Positions 45,674-54,055 of a DNA stretch of 64,000 nt are shown here, one piece after another (positions within the stretch are counted from its first letter, which is position 1; each line of letters begins with the position of its first letter). This stretch comes from Thiemannella venezuelensis (GTDB taxonomy: Bacteria; Actinomycetota; Actinomycetes; Streptosporangiales; Streptosporangiaceae), in the NCBI RefSeq assembly GCF_014203605.1, contig NZ_JACHJJ010000013.1, positions 124,001 to 188,000 of the forward strand, in the 5' to 3' direction. The position numbers were made by a program, and so were the translations under genes. A model generated the notes under the pieces. That model was given only the letters and a program-made list of their open reading frames with translations, was not told where the DNA came from and did no database searches.

Positions 45674-46524
45674 GCGCGCAGGAGGCGGCGCGGTTCTGGC
45701 GGAGCCCGGGGCTGCCGGGGGTCGACCTGCTCAAGGCCCGCTACGTCACGCACCGGTTCACCCGGCACGTGCACGAGGAGTACGCGATCGGGGTCATCCT
45801 GTCGGGGGTCGAGGAGTTCGACTACCGGGGCGCCCGGCACCGCGCGGGGGCCGGGGCGGTGGTCCTGGTCGACCCCGAGCAGGTGCACACCGGTCACGCG
45901 GGCGTGCCGGACGGCTGGGCCTACCGGATGCTGTACCCCTCCGTCCGGGTGATCACCGAGATCGCGCGGGAGCTGCTGGCCGGCCGCGGCACGCCGCACT
46001 TCCCCCAGACCGTCGTGTCCGGTGCGGCGGGCGCGCACGCCGCCGCCCTGCTGCGCGCCGCCCACGGCGCCGCCGAGCACGGCGACGACCTGGCCTCCTC
46101 CACCCTGGCCCGCACGGCCTTCGGCGCGCTGGTCCGCCACCACGCCGCCTACCGCCCGGCCAGGCCTCCCCGGTCCGCCGGGGACCGTGCGGTACGGCTG
46201 GCACGGGAGATCCTGCACGAGCGGCTGGTCGACCCGCCGACGCTGGAGGACCTGGCGCTGGCGGTCGAGGTCCGGCCCTTCACCCTGATCCGCGCGTTCA
46301 AGGCCGCGACCGGGCTCCCCCCGCACGCCTACCTGAACACGCTCCGGGTGCGGCGGGCCCGCTCCCTGCTCGACTCCGGGGCCCCGGCCGCGCAGGTCGC
46401 CGCGGAGGTCGGGTTCACCGACCAGGCCCACCTGAACAGGCACTTCAAGCGGGTCGTGGGGGTGCCGCCGGCCGCCTACCAGCGCGCAGGAACGTACAAG
46501 ACCCCACCCGCGAACCGGACATAA
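45670..46524 (+). CDS. AraC-family transcriptional regulator
   Basis: From the ATG overlapping the kinase 2 stop this is 284 residues. A cupin sensor domain (residues about 20-90: HRFTRHVHEEYAIGVILSG, RHRAGAGAVVLVDPEQVHTG) precedes two helix-turn-helix motifs (about 185-275: LEDLALAVEVRPFTLIRAFK, AAEVGFTDQAHLNRHFKRVV). AzlC/AzlD-type exporter genes follow 10 bp later in the same direction, an arrangement in which such regulators often control the exporter. Confidence 0.9.
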   Translation: MSAQEAARFWRSPGLPGVDLLKARYVTHRFTRHVHEEYAIGVILSGVEEFDYRGARHRAGAGAVVLVDPEQVHTGHAGVPDGWAYRMLYPSVRVITEIARELLAGRGTPHFPQTVVSGAAGAHAAALLRAAHGAAEHGDDLASSTLARTAFGALVRHHAAYRPARPPRSAGDRAVRLAREILHERLVDPPTLEDLALAVEVRPFTLIRAFKAATGLPPHAYLNTLRVRRARSLLDSGAPAAQVAAEVGFTDQAHLNRHFKRVVGVPPAAYQRAGTYKTPPANRT

Positions 46525-46534
46525 CCTCGCTGCC

Positions 46535-47215
46535 ATGGAAACAACCACTCGTTCCTCCGCCGTCAGGGACGGGCTGGGCGTGGGGCTCGCGGTCGGGCTC
46601 TCCGGGCTGGCCTTCGGCGCCGCCGCGGTCACCGCCGGGCTGAGCGTGGCCCAGGCCTGCGTGCTGAGCCTGTTCGCCTTCACCGGCGCCTCGCAGTTCG
46701 CGCTGGCCGGGGTCGTGGCGGGCGGCGGCAGTCTCGCCGCGGGCGCGGCGGGCGCGCTGCTGCTCGGCGTCCGCAACGCCCTGTACGGCCTGCGCCTGGC
46801 GGACCTGCTCGGCGCCCGCGGCTGGCGACGGCTCCCCGTGGCGCAGGGGGTCATCGACGAGACCACCGCCGTGGCGCTGGCCCAGCCGGACGAGAAGTCG
46901 GCCAGGACCGGCTTCCTCGTCACGTTCGTGAGCCTCTACCTCACCTGGAACGCCACCACCCTGCTCGGCGCGCTGGGCACCTCCCGGGTGGCCGACCCGG
47001 CGGTGTTCGGCCTGGACGCGGTGGGCCCGGCGACGTTCCTGGCCATCCTGTGGCCCCGGCTGACCGCGAAGGATCCCGAGACCCGGACCCTGCGGGCCGT
47101 CGCCGCGGGCGGCGCGGCGGTCGCGCTGGCCGCGGCCCCGTTCGCCCCGCCGGGCGTGCCCGTGCTCCTGGCCGCCGTGCCCGTGCTCGCCCTGGTCCTG
47201 AGGAGGCCGCGATGA
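46535..47215 (+). CDS. azlC: AzlC-family branched-chain amino acid permease
   Basis: This 226-residue membrane protein has six to seven helices and the AzlC core (FGAAAVTAGLSVAQACVLSL, FTGASQFALAGVV, LLGVRNALYGLRLADLL). AzlC with AzlD exports branched-chain or related amino acids. The start ATG lies 10 bp after the AraC gene with a weak ribosome site (AACCTCGCTGCC), suggesting co-transcription. Confidence 0.9.
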   Translation: METTTRSSAVRDGLGVGLAVGLSGLAFGAAAVTAGLSVAQACVLSLFAFTGASQFALAGVVAGGGSLAAGAAGALLLGVRNALYGLRLADLLGARGWRRLPVAQGVIDETTAVALAQPDEKSARTGFLVTFVSLYLTWNATTLLGALGTSRVADPAVFGLDAVGPATFLAILWPRLTAKDPETRTLRAVAAGGAAVALAAAPFAPPGVPVLLAAVPVLALVLRRPR

Positions 47216-47261
47216 CCCGCCGTACCGCCTGTCCCGGCACGGGCCCGAGGGGAGGCCGCCG

Positions 47262-47573
47262 ATGAGCGTGTGGCAGGCCGTCGTGGCCGTCTGCCTGGGC
47301 TGCTACGCGCTGAAACTGGCCGGGCTCTCGGCGCCGCGCCGCGTCCTCGACCACCCGGGCGTTCGGCGCTTCGCCGCGCTGGTCCCGGTGGCCCTGCTGG
47401 CGGCGCTGATCGCGGTGCAGTCCTTCACGCACGGCCAGGCCCTGGACCTGGACTGGCCGCGCACCGCGGGGCTGGGGGCCGCCGTGGCGGCGCTGCTGCT
47501 GCGCGCGCCGTTCCTGGCGGTCCTCGCGGCGGCGGCCGCCGTCACGGCGCTGCTCCGGCTGGCCGGCCTGTGA
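47262..47573 (+). CDS. azlD: AzlD-family small exporter subunit
   Basis: This 103-residue protein has four hydrophobic helices (VWQAVVAVCLGCYALKLAGL, FAALVPVALLAALIAVQSF and a C-terminal pair). It is the standard partner of AzlC and lies 46 bp downstream with a GAGGGGAGG site. The 182 bp from 47574 to the next start contain several short GC stems and no gene. Confidence 0.87.
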   Translation: MSVWQAVVAVCLGCYALKLAGLSAPRRVLDHPGVRRFAALVPVALLAALIAVQSFTHGQALDLDWPRTAGLGAAVAALLLRAPFLAVLAAAAAVTALLRLAGL

Positions 47574-47755
47574 TCCGGAGACCGGCCCGCCCGCGTTGGC
47601 GGCCGGGAACCGCAGCGGTTCGGACCCCGCGGGGCGGGCCGGGGCGCGCCCGTCCCGCCGGACCCCGTGGGCGTCCCCGTCGATGACGCCGGATCCTCAG
47701 CGTCCTCCAAGGGCGGTCGCACGGCCATCGAAGATCGTTTTGATGCACTGGGGCC

Positions 47756-49954
47756 ATGGAGAGACTCTCTGCCTCCGTCCTGAGGCACAAGCGACTGGTC
47801 ATGCTGCTGGCCGTGCTCGCCTTCCTGGTGGGCCTGGGCGCGACCCCGTTCGCGGTCCAGCGGCTCTCCGAGGAGTACGCCCACCCCGGGATGCCCGCCT
47901 TCGACGCCAACCGGGAGATCGTCAGGATCTACGGCAACGGCGGCTACCAGCGGCCGTTCGTCCCGGTGGTGGTCCTGCCCGACGGCATGCGGGTGGAGGA
48001 CCGCAAGGAGGAGATCGGCCGGGCGTTCGCGGCCGTCTCGGCGAAACTGCCCCAGGCCCGCGTGGTCTCCTACGCCGACACCGGTGACGCGCGGCTCGTC
48101 GGCGCGGACGGCCGGACCACGTTCGGGCTGGTCTTCCCGGGCACCTACTCCGACGGCAGCCCGCCGGGCGGCGGACTGGGCGAGACGCCCGACGAGAGCC
48201 CGGTGATCACCGCGGCGATGTCGTCGGTCCTGCCGCAGGGCAGCACCGTGCGCGTCACCGGCCTGGACACCCTTGCGCCGAGCGTGGACGTGGGCGGCGT
48301 GAACGTCCCCTCCAAGATCGCCATCGGTGTGGCCGCCGCCGTGGTGGTGCTGCTCCTGGTCTTCCGCTCGGCCCTGGCCCTCGTGCCGATCCTCATCTCC
48401 GTCCTGGCGATCTTCGTGTCGTTCGTCGTGATCCTGCTGCTGACGTTCGTGACGACCGTGCACGACGTGGCGCTGACCACCATGCCCCTGCTCGGCCTGG
48501 GCATCGCCGTCGACTACTCGCTGCTGCTGGTGGCCCGGTGGCGGGAGGAGCAGGGCCGCGGGCACCGCGGCGACGAGGCCGTGCACCGGGCGATGCGGGG
48601 AGCCGGGCGCGCGGTCCTGTTCAGCGGGACCGCGGTCGCGATCGGCCTGGTGACCATGGTCGTGCTGCCGGTGCCGTTCCTGCGCAGCCTCGGCCTGGCC
48701 GGAATGGTCATCGCGGCGGCGAGCGTGGCCGTCACGCTCACCGTGCTCCCGGTCCTGCTCGCCCTCGCCGGGCAGCGCCTGGAGCGCCGGCGCGGCGCGG
48801 CGGGGACGCCGACCACGCCGTTCCAGCGGGAGGCGAAGGCCGGGCGCGCCTGGTCCGCCTGGGCCCGCGGGGTCGTACGGCTGCGCTGGCCGGCCGCGCT
48901 GCTGACCGGCGGGCTGCTGGTCGCGCTGACCGTCACCGCGCTCGGCGTCGACCTGGGCCTGCCCGAGAGCGGCCACCTGCGCACCTCCGGCCCCGGGCAC
49001 GAGGGCCTGACCGCGCTGCACGAGGCGGGTGTCCCGGCCGGCTCCATCACCCCGTTCGACACGCTGGTCACCGGCGACCCCGCGGAGGCCGTCGAGCGGA
49101 TCAAGGGCGTCGAGGGCGTGTCCACCGTACTGGCGCCGGACAACGCGTCCTGGCGGCGGGACGGCACCGCGGTCGTCACCGTGCTGCCGGTCGCGGAGAC
49201 CGGCGGCGACGCCGGGCAGGAGACCATCACGCGGGTCCGGGAGGCGGCCGGCGCGGGCGTCCGGGTCGGCGGCAACGCCGCGCAGAGCATGGACTTCCAG
49301 GCGCACACCTACGGGGCCTTCCCCTGGATGCTCGCGCTGATCGCGCTGGCCACGTTCGTGATGCTGGCGCGGGCGTTCCGGTCCCTGCTGCTGCCGGTCA
49401 AGGCGATCGCGCTCAACCTGCTCTCGCTGGGCGCGGTGATCGGGGCCATGGTCCTGCTGTGGCAGTTCGGGTGGGGGACCCGCGAACTGCTCGACATCCA
49501 GCCCACCGGCTCGATCGGCGAGTTCGTCCCCTTGACGATCTTCGCCTTCCTGTACGGCCTCAGCATGGACTACGAGGTGTTCATCCTGGCCAGGATGCGG
49601 GAGGAGTACGACTCCTCGGGCGACACCGAGCACGCGGTGATCGAGGGCGTGGGCCGTACCGGGCGCCTGGTCACCTCCGCCGCGCTGATCCTGTTCATCT
49701 CCTTCGCCGCCCTGGCCATGACCCCCGAACTGGACGTGAAGGTGTTCGCCAGCGGCCTGGCCCTCGGCATCCTGCTGGACGCGACCCTCGTCCGGGGCGT
49801 CCTGGTCCCGGCGGTGGTCGCGATGATGGGGCGGTGGAACTGGTGGCTGCCCGCCTGGGCGGCCCGGCCGCTGCGGGTGGAGCCCTCGCCGCTGCGGACC
49901 GAGCCGCCCCGGGGGCGGGCGCCCCGAAAGGAGGCGCCGGAGCCGGTCCGCTGA
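47756..49954 (+). CDS. MMPL-family RND exporter
   Basis: This 732-residue transporter has two repeats of a large exported loop and five to six helices. The proton-relay motifs are GLGIAVDYSLLLVARWREE (near 260) and YGLSMDYEVFILARMREE (near 605), each with the conserved Asp-Tyr. The C-terminal 40 residues are Arg/Pro-rich and cytosolic. Actinobacterial MMPL proteins export lipids, lipopeptides or related compounds; no lipid biosynthesis gene is adjacent, so cargo is unknown. It stands alone on the plus strand before kinase 3. Confidence 0.92.
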   Translation: MERLSASVLRHKRLVMLLAVLAFLVGLGATPFAVQRLSEEYAHPGMPAFDANREIVRIYGNGGYQRPFVPVVVLPDGMRVEDRKEEIGRAFAAVSAKLPQARVVSYADTGDARLVGADGRTTFGLVFPGTYSDGSPPGGGLGETPDESPVITAAMSSVLPQGSTVRVTGLDTLAPSVDVGGVNVPSKIAIGVAAAVVVLLLVFRSALALVPILISVLAIFVSFVVILLLTFVTTVHDVALTTMPLLGLGIAVDYSLLLVARWREEQGRGHRGDEAVHRAMRGAGRAVLFSGTAVAIGLVTMVVLPVPFLRSLGLAGMVIAAASVAVTLTVLPVLLALAGQRLERRRGAAGTPTTPFQREAKAGRAWSAWARGVVRLRWPAALLTGGLLVALTVTALGVDLGLPESGHLRTSGPGHEGLTALHEAGVPAGSITPFDTLVTGDPAEAVERIKGVEGVSTVLAPDNASWRRDGTAVVTVLPVAETGGDAGQETITRVREAAGAGVRVGGNAAQSMDFQAHTYGAFPWMLALIALATFVMLARAFRSLLLPVKAIALNLLSLGAVIGAMVLLWQFGWGTRELLDIQPTGSIGEFVPLTIFAFLYGLSMDYEVFILARMREEYDSSGDTEHAVIEGVGRTGRLVTSAALILFISFAALAMTPELDVKVFASGLALGILLDATLVRGVLVPAVVAMMGRWNWWLPAWAARPLRVEPSPLRTEPPRGRAPRKEAPEPVR

Positions 49955-50061
49955 CCTCCGCAGGGGCCGGTTCGCACGGATTCCGCCCGAGGACCGGCCC
50001 GTACAGCGGATCGCGTGAAAAGCCCGGACTATCCGGGTCGATCCGGGGTAGCGGCAGATCC

Positions 50062-51651
50062 ATGTCCGATTCTCAGGAGCTCATCGGTGACCGGTACCGG
50101 CTGCTGGAGCACATCGGCCAAGGGGGCATGGGCACGGTCTGGCGGGCGCGGGACGAGGTGCTCGGCCGCGCCGTCGCGGTCAAGGAGGTCATCCCCTCCC
50201 CCGACCTGACGGGCCCCGAACGCGAGGTCTTCACCGTCCGCACCCTCCGGGAGGCGCGCGCCGCCGGGCGGATCGGCCACCCGGGCGTGGCGACGGTCTA
50301 CGACGTGATCGAGGAGCGCGGGCGGCCCTGGATCGTCATGCAGCTCGTGGACTCCCGGACCCTCGGCGCCGTGATCCGGGAGGACGGCCCGCTGCCTCCC
50401 GCCGAGGCGGCCAGGATCGGGCTCGACGTGCTGGGGGCGCTGGTCGCCGCGCACCGCGTGGGAGTGCTGCACCGCGACGTCAAGCCCGACAACGTGCTGC
50501 TCGCGACCGACGGCCGGGCCGTACTGACCGATTTCGGCATCGCCGTGCTGGAGGGCGACTCCTCGGTGACCAGGACCGGGGCGCTGATCGGCACCCCGGC
50601 CTTCATCGCGCCGGAGCGGGCGCACGGCGGCCCCGCGGAGTTCGCCTCCGACCTGTGGTCGCTCGGCGTGACGCTGTACATGGCGGTCGAGGGGCACTCG
50701 CCCTTCCAGCGCGCCCACCCGCTGGCCACGCTCGCCGCGGTCATGCATGAGGCCCCGGCCCCCCTCCGGTTCGCCGGGACCATGGGGCCGGTGGTCTCCG
50801 GGCTCCTCCGCAAGGACCCCGCCCGCCGGATGTCCGCCGAGGAGGTGCAGGCGCACCTGGCGGCGATCGTCGCAGGGATCGCGCCGGAACCCACCATGCC
50901 CACCGACCTGGCCGCGCTGTCCCCGGTCCCGGCCGCCGCGGCGGTCAACGCGCCGGGAGGGCCGGGCGGGGGACCGCCCGCGGCGGGGGCCCGGGAACTG
51001 CCGCCCGCCGGGCCCGGCGGCGGCGCGCCCGGGGCGGCCGGAGCGGTGGCCGGAGCGGCCGCCCCCGGCTCCCGGCGCCGTCCGCTGCTGGCCGCCGCGG
51101 CGGCGACGGCTTTCGCGGTCGCCCTCACCGCCGGGGGGATGGCCTGGATCACCTCGAAGTCCGGCGGCACGGTTCCGGCGGGGCCTTCCGCCTCCTCGGT
51201 GAGCGTCCCCTCCACCGGGCCGGCGGAGCCGGAGGACCGGGAGGGGACGGGGACCACCGTGGACACCGGTGATCCGCCCGCCGACACCGGCGGGAGCCGT
51301 CCTTCCGCCCGGCCGACCTCGGACGGCCGGACGGAGGACGCCCCGGACTCCTCGGGCGGGCCGTCGGAGAAGCCGTCACCGGACGGCTCCGGCGACGGCT
51401 CGGACCAGGACTCCGGGAACGGATCCGGAGACGGCTCGGACCAGGACTCCGGGAACGGATCGGGGGACGATCCGGAACAGGACACGGACCAGGGGTCGGG
51501 CGACGGCGGCGATCCTCCCGGCCAGGTCGAGCCCGGCAGCGGCCTGAACGCCTCCGGCCCCGGCGCCTCCGGCAGGGGCAAGCCGGGCAAGGGGACGACC
51601 GGCAAGCCCGGGAAGGCCTCCAAGGAGACGAAGCGGCGCGGGAAGGCGTAG
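50062..51651 (+). CDS. Membrane Ser/Thr protein kinase 3, acidic repeat ectodomain
   Basis: This 529-residue protein has kinase motifs GQGGMGTVW, AVKEV, HRDVKPDNVLL, DFGIAV and GTPAFIAPE in residues 10-270. A Gly/Pro linker and one helix (about 341-363, AAATAFAVALTAGGMAWIT) follow. Unlike kinases 1 and 2 the exported part is low-complexity: Ser/Asp/Gly-rich with a tandem GDGSDQDSGNGS repeat (36-bp units at about 51395-51465) and a Lys/Arg-rich end. It looks like an extended or wall-embedded tail with no folded sensor domain. Confidence 0.9.
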   Translation: MSDSQELIGDRYRLLEHIGQGGMGTVWRARDEVLGRAVAVKEVIPSPDLTGPEREVFTVRTLREARAAGRIGHPGVATVYDVIEERGRPWIVMQLVDSRTLGAVIREDGPLPPAEAARIGLDVLGALVAAHRVGVLHRDVKPDNVLLATDGRAVLTDFGIAVLEGDSSVTRTGALIGTPAFIAPERAHGGPAEFASDLWSLGVTLYMAVEGHSPFQRAHPLATLAAVMHEAPAPLRFAGTMGPVVSGLLRKDPARRMSAEEVQAHLAAIVAGIAPEPTMPTDLAALSPVPAAAAVNAPGGPGGGPPAAGARELPPAGPGGGAPGAAGAVAGAAAPGSRRRPLLAAAAATAFAVALTAGGMAWITSKSGGTVPAGPSASSVSVPSTGPAEPEDREGTGTTVDTGDPPADTGGSRPSARPTSDGRTEDAPDSSGGPSEKPSPDGSGDGSDQDSGNGSGDGSDQDSGNGSGDDPEQDTDQGSGDGGDPPGQVEPGSGLNASGPGASGRGKPGKGTTGKPGKASKETKRRGKA

Positions 51652-51680
51652 CGCTCCTCCCCGCGGCGGGCGGCGGCGGG

Positions 51681-52610
51681 CTACGAGTCGCCGGCGACCG
51701 CCTTCAGGGCGTGGGCCAGATCGGCGGGGTAGTCGGTGGTGAAGCTGACCCACTCGCCGGTGGCCGGGTGCTCGAAGGCCAGGGAGACGGCGTGCAGCCA
51801 CTGCCTGGTGATCCCGAGCCGCGCGGCCAGCGTCGGGTCCGCGCCGTACAGCATGTCGCCGACGCACGGGTGGCGCAGTGCCGACATGTGCACCCTGATC
51901 TGGTGGGTCCTGCCGGTCTCCAGCTTGATGTCCAGCAGCGACGCCGCACGGAACGCCTCGATCGTGTCGTAGTGGGTGATCGAGGGCTTCCCTCCGGCGA
52001 CGACCGCGAACCGGCCGTCGCCGAACGGGTGGCGGTCGATCGGCGCGTCCACGGTGCCGCGCGACGGGTCGGGGTGGCCCTGGACCAGCGCGTGGTAGCG
52101 CTTGTCCACCGTGCGCTCCTTGAAGGCCCGCTTGAGGTGGGAGTAGGCGTGCTCGCTCTTGGCCACGACCATCGCGCCGGTGGTGTTGGCGTCCAGGCGG
52201 TGCACGATGCCCTGGCGCTCGGCGGCGCCACTGGTGGCCACGCGGTGCCCGGTGCCCAGCAGGCCGCCGATCACGGTGGGACCGGTCCAGCCGGTGGTCG
52301 GGTGGGCGGCCACGCCGACGGGCTTGTTGACGACCACGATGTCGTCGTCCTCGTGGACGATCGTCATGCCGGGGATCGGCTCGGGCACCGCGGTGGGCGC
52401 GGCGGGCGGGGGCGGCAGGGTGACGTCCAGCCAGGCCCCGCCGTGGACCCGGTCGGACTTGGCCGCGGGTGATCCGTCCACCAGGACGTCGCCCGCGGCG
52501 ATCAGCTCGGCCGCACGGGTGCGGGAGAGGCCGAACAGGCGGGACAGGGCGGCGTCGAGGCGCTCGCCCTCCAGCCCGTCGGGAACGGGGAGGCTCCGCC
52601 GGTCAGCCAT
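51681..52610 (-). CDS. rluD: RluD-type 23S rRNA pseudouridine synthase
   Basis: This 309-residue protein has an N-terminal S4 RNA-binding domain (residues about 14-75, [20 protein letters not shown]) and a RluA-family catalytic domain. The catalytic Asp is in [18 protein letters not shown], where NTTG replaces the more usual DTSG; the Asp of HRLD is kept. [10 protein letters not shown] and [11 protein letters not shown] are signatures. It overlaps the lspA 3' end by 8 bp, and the pair with lspA is widely conserved. Confidence 0.93.
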   Translation of the reverse strand: MADRRSLPVPDGLEGERLDAALSRLFGLSRTRAAELIAAGDVLVDGSPAAKSDRVHGGAWLDVTLPPPPAAPTAVPEPIPGMTIVHEDDDIVVVNKPVGVAAHPTTGWTGPTVIGGLLGTGHRVATSGAAERQGIVHRLDANTTGAMVVAKSEHAYSHLKRAFKERTVDKRYHALVQGHPDPSRGTVDAPIDRHPFGDGRFAVVAGGKPSITHYDTIEAFRAASLLDIKLETGRTHQIRVHMSALRHPCVGDMLYGADPTLAARLGITRQWLHAVSLAFEHPATGEWVSFTTDYPADLAHALKAVAGDS

Positions 52611-53133
52611 CGGTCCTGCGCTCCTTCTGCCCCGTGTCGCGGGTCCCGTCGAGCTGGTAGCCCCGCCAGGCGAGGAAGACCGCGAGGATGCCCCCGCAGA
52701 CGACCCCCGAGTCGGCGACGTTCCAGACCGGGAAGTGCCCGGGGAAGGTCTCGATGAAGTCGACGACGTGCCCCTGGAACGGCGACGACCGGCCGAAGCC
52801 CGACGGGTACCGGAAGATCCGGTCGGTCAGGTTGCCGAGCGCACCGCCGAGCAGCAGGCCGAGGGTGATCGCCCAGGGGAGGCTGCGCAGGTGGCGGGCG
52901 GTCCGCAGGATGGCGATCACCACTCCGGACGCGACGATCGTGAAAACGATCGTCATGCCGGTGCCGATGTTGAACGCCGCCCCGGAGTTGAAGATGACCC
53001 GCAACTGGAGCAGGTCCGGGATCAGGACGAGCGGTTCCCTGTTCTCCAGGGTCCGCAGCACGATCGTCTTCGTGATCAGGTCCAGAAGGTAGACGACCGG
53101 GGCGATCGTCGCGAACACGGCGATCCGCCGCAC
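52603..53133 (-). CDS. lspA: Lipoprotein signal peptidase (signal peptidase II)
   Basis: From the GTG at 53133 this is 176 residues with four helices. The catalytic Asp pair is in [15 protein letters not shown] and [24 protein letters not shown] is the conserved second motif. It cleaves prolipoproteins such as the PotD-like protein in this window. The frame is open upstream to the dksA stop, and a CTG near 53178 or a longer acidic head is possible, so the start is uncertain. It is in an operon with dksA and rluD. Confidence 0.92.
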   Translation of the reverse strand: MRRIAVFATIAPVVYLLDLITKTIVLRTLENREPLVLIPDLLQLRVIFNSGAAFNIGTGMTIVFTIVASGVVIAILRTARHLRSLPWAITLGLLLGGALGNLTDRIFRYPSGFGRSSPFQGHVVDFIETFPGHFPVWNVADSGVVCGGILAVFLAWRGYQLDGTRDTGQKERRTDG

Positions 53134-53177
53134 TCCGCGGGGGGCGGCCGGAGCCTCCCCCCGCTCGGCGTCGCCGG

Positions 53178-53597
53178 TCAGCGGCGCTCCTCCCGCTGCT
53201 TGCAGGCCACGCACAGCGTCGCCCTCGGGAACGCCTGCAGGCGCTCCTTGCCGATCGGCTGGTGGCACGATTCGCACACTCCGTAGGTCCCCGCGTCGAT
53301 CCGGGCGATCGCTCGCTCGTTCTGCGCGACGAGGTCGCGCGCATTCAGGGTAAGGGCGATCTCACGTTCCCGTTGATATGTCCGGGCTCCAGCGTCGGCC
53401 TGGTCGTCTCCTGCGCCGTCCGTGACGTCGTTCGACGCGATCTCCGACTCCGCCCTGGCGATCTCGGCGGTCAGCTCCTCGATCTCCTCGGCCAGTCGCC
53501 CGCGGACCTCGCCGAGCTCCTGCGCCGTCCACATCGCGGTGGGACCGTTCTGTGCCGGCACCACCGCGCTGTCGTCTGCGCTCACGGTCGTGGCCAT
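53178..53597 (-). CDS. DksA/TraR-type zinc-finger protein
   Basis: The ATG at 53597 is 5 nt after GAGGAGG and gives 139 residues. A coiled-coil helix pair (about 25-100) precedes a C4 zinc finger (CESCHQPIGKERLQAFP, then CVACK, about 112-133). DksA-like proteins act in the RNA polymerase secondary channel; actinobacterial versions are less understood. It heads the lspA-rluD unit and is divergent from the ileS T-box. Confidence 0.9.
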   Translation of the reverse strand: MATTVSADDSAVVPAQNGPTAMWTAQELGEVRGRLAEEIEELTAEIARAESEIASNDVTDGAGDDQADAGARTYQREREIALTLNARDLVAQNERAIARIDAGTYGVCESCHQPIGKERLQAFPRATLCVACKQREERR

Positions 53598-53789
53598 GTC
53601 GGCCTCCTCAACTCGATCGGACCCCTGCCAGGGCGGTAAACGGTGCGGGCAGCTTAGGTCGCCCATAACGGATCGGCAAACGCCCCGCTGAGCCCTTTAC
53701 CAATCCCGTACTATCCCCCCTCTTCTCTCTCATTCCTCCCGGTCTCCGGATATCGGGAAGCCCGGAGCGGGCGATGTGCGTTATCGTTT

Positions 53790-54044
53790 GAGTCCGCAAG
53801 GCGATGACGGGGACGAGTACGTCCGGACTCCCTCGCACGAGCGACCCGGGGGCGGTGCGAGCCCGGGGCGAGGACCGGAGGGAAGATCACCCCTGAGCCG
53901 CCGGAAGAACGGCCCCGGCGGGGCCCGGTAGACCCGGCAGCGACCAAAGAAGAGGGCTTCCGCTCCTGCGGAGGCCAAGGAGGGTGGTACCGCGGGACCG
54001 CGAGGTCTCGTCCCTCCACGCCACTGCCAGCACCAGCGTGGAGG
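53790..54044 (+). promoter_or_regulatory. Translational T-box riboswitch for ileS
   Basis: The T-box AGGGTGGTACCGCG is at 53981-53994. Stem I contains GGGGACGAGTA (53809-53819) opposite GGAAGATCACCCC, giving an ATC (Ile) specifier at 53886-53888. GGAGGG (53979-53984) can pair with CCCTCC (54012-54017) as the tRNA-stabilised antisequestrator. Otherwise CCTCCACGC (54013-54021) pairs with GCGTGGAGG (54036-54044) and hides the ileS ribosome site GGAGG. There is no T-run, so control is at translation: uncharged tRNA-Ile would free the site. A TATCGT -10 lies at 53782-53787. Confidence 0.9.
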
Positions 54045-54055
54045 TCCCGTCCCCG

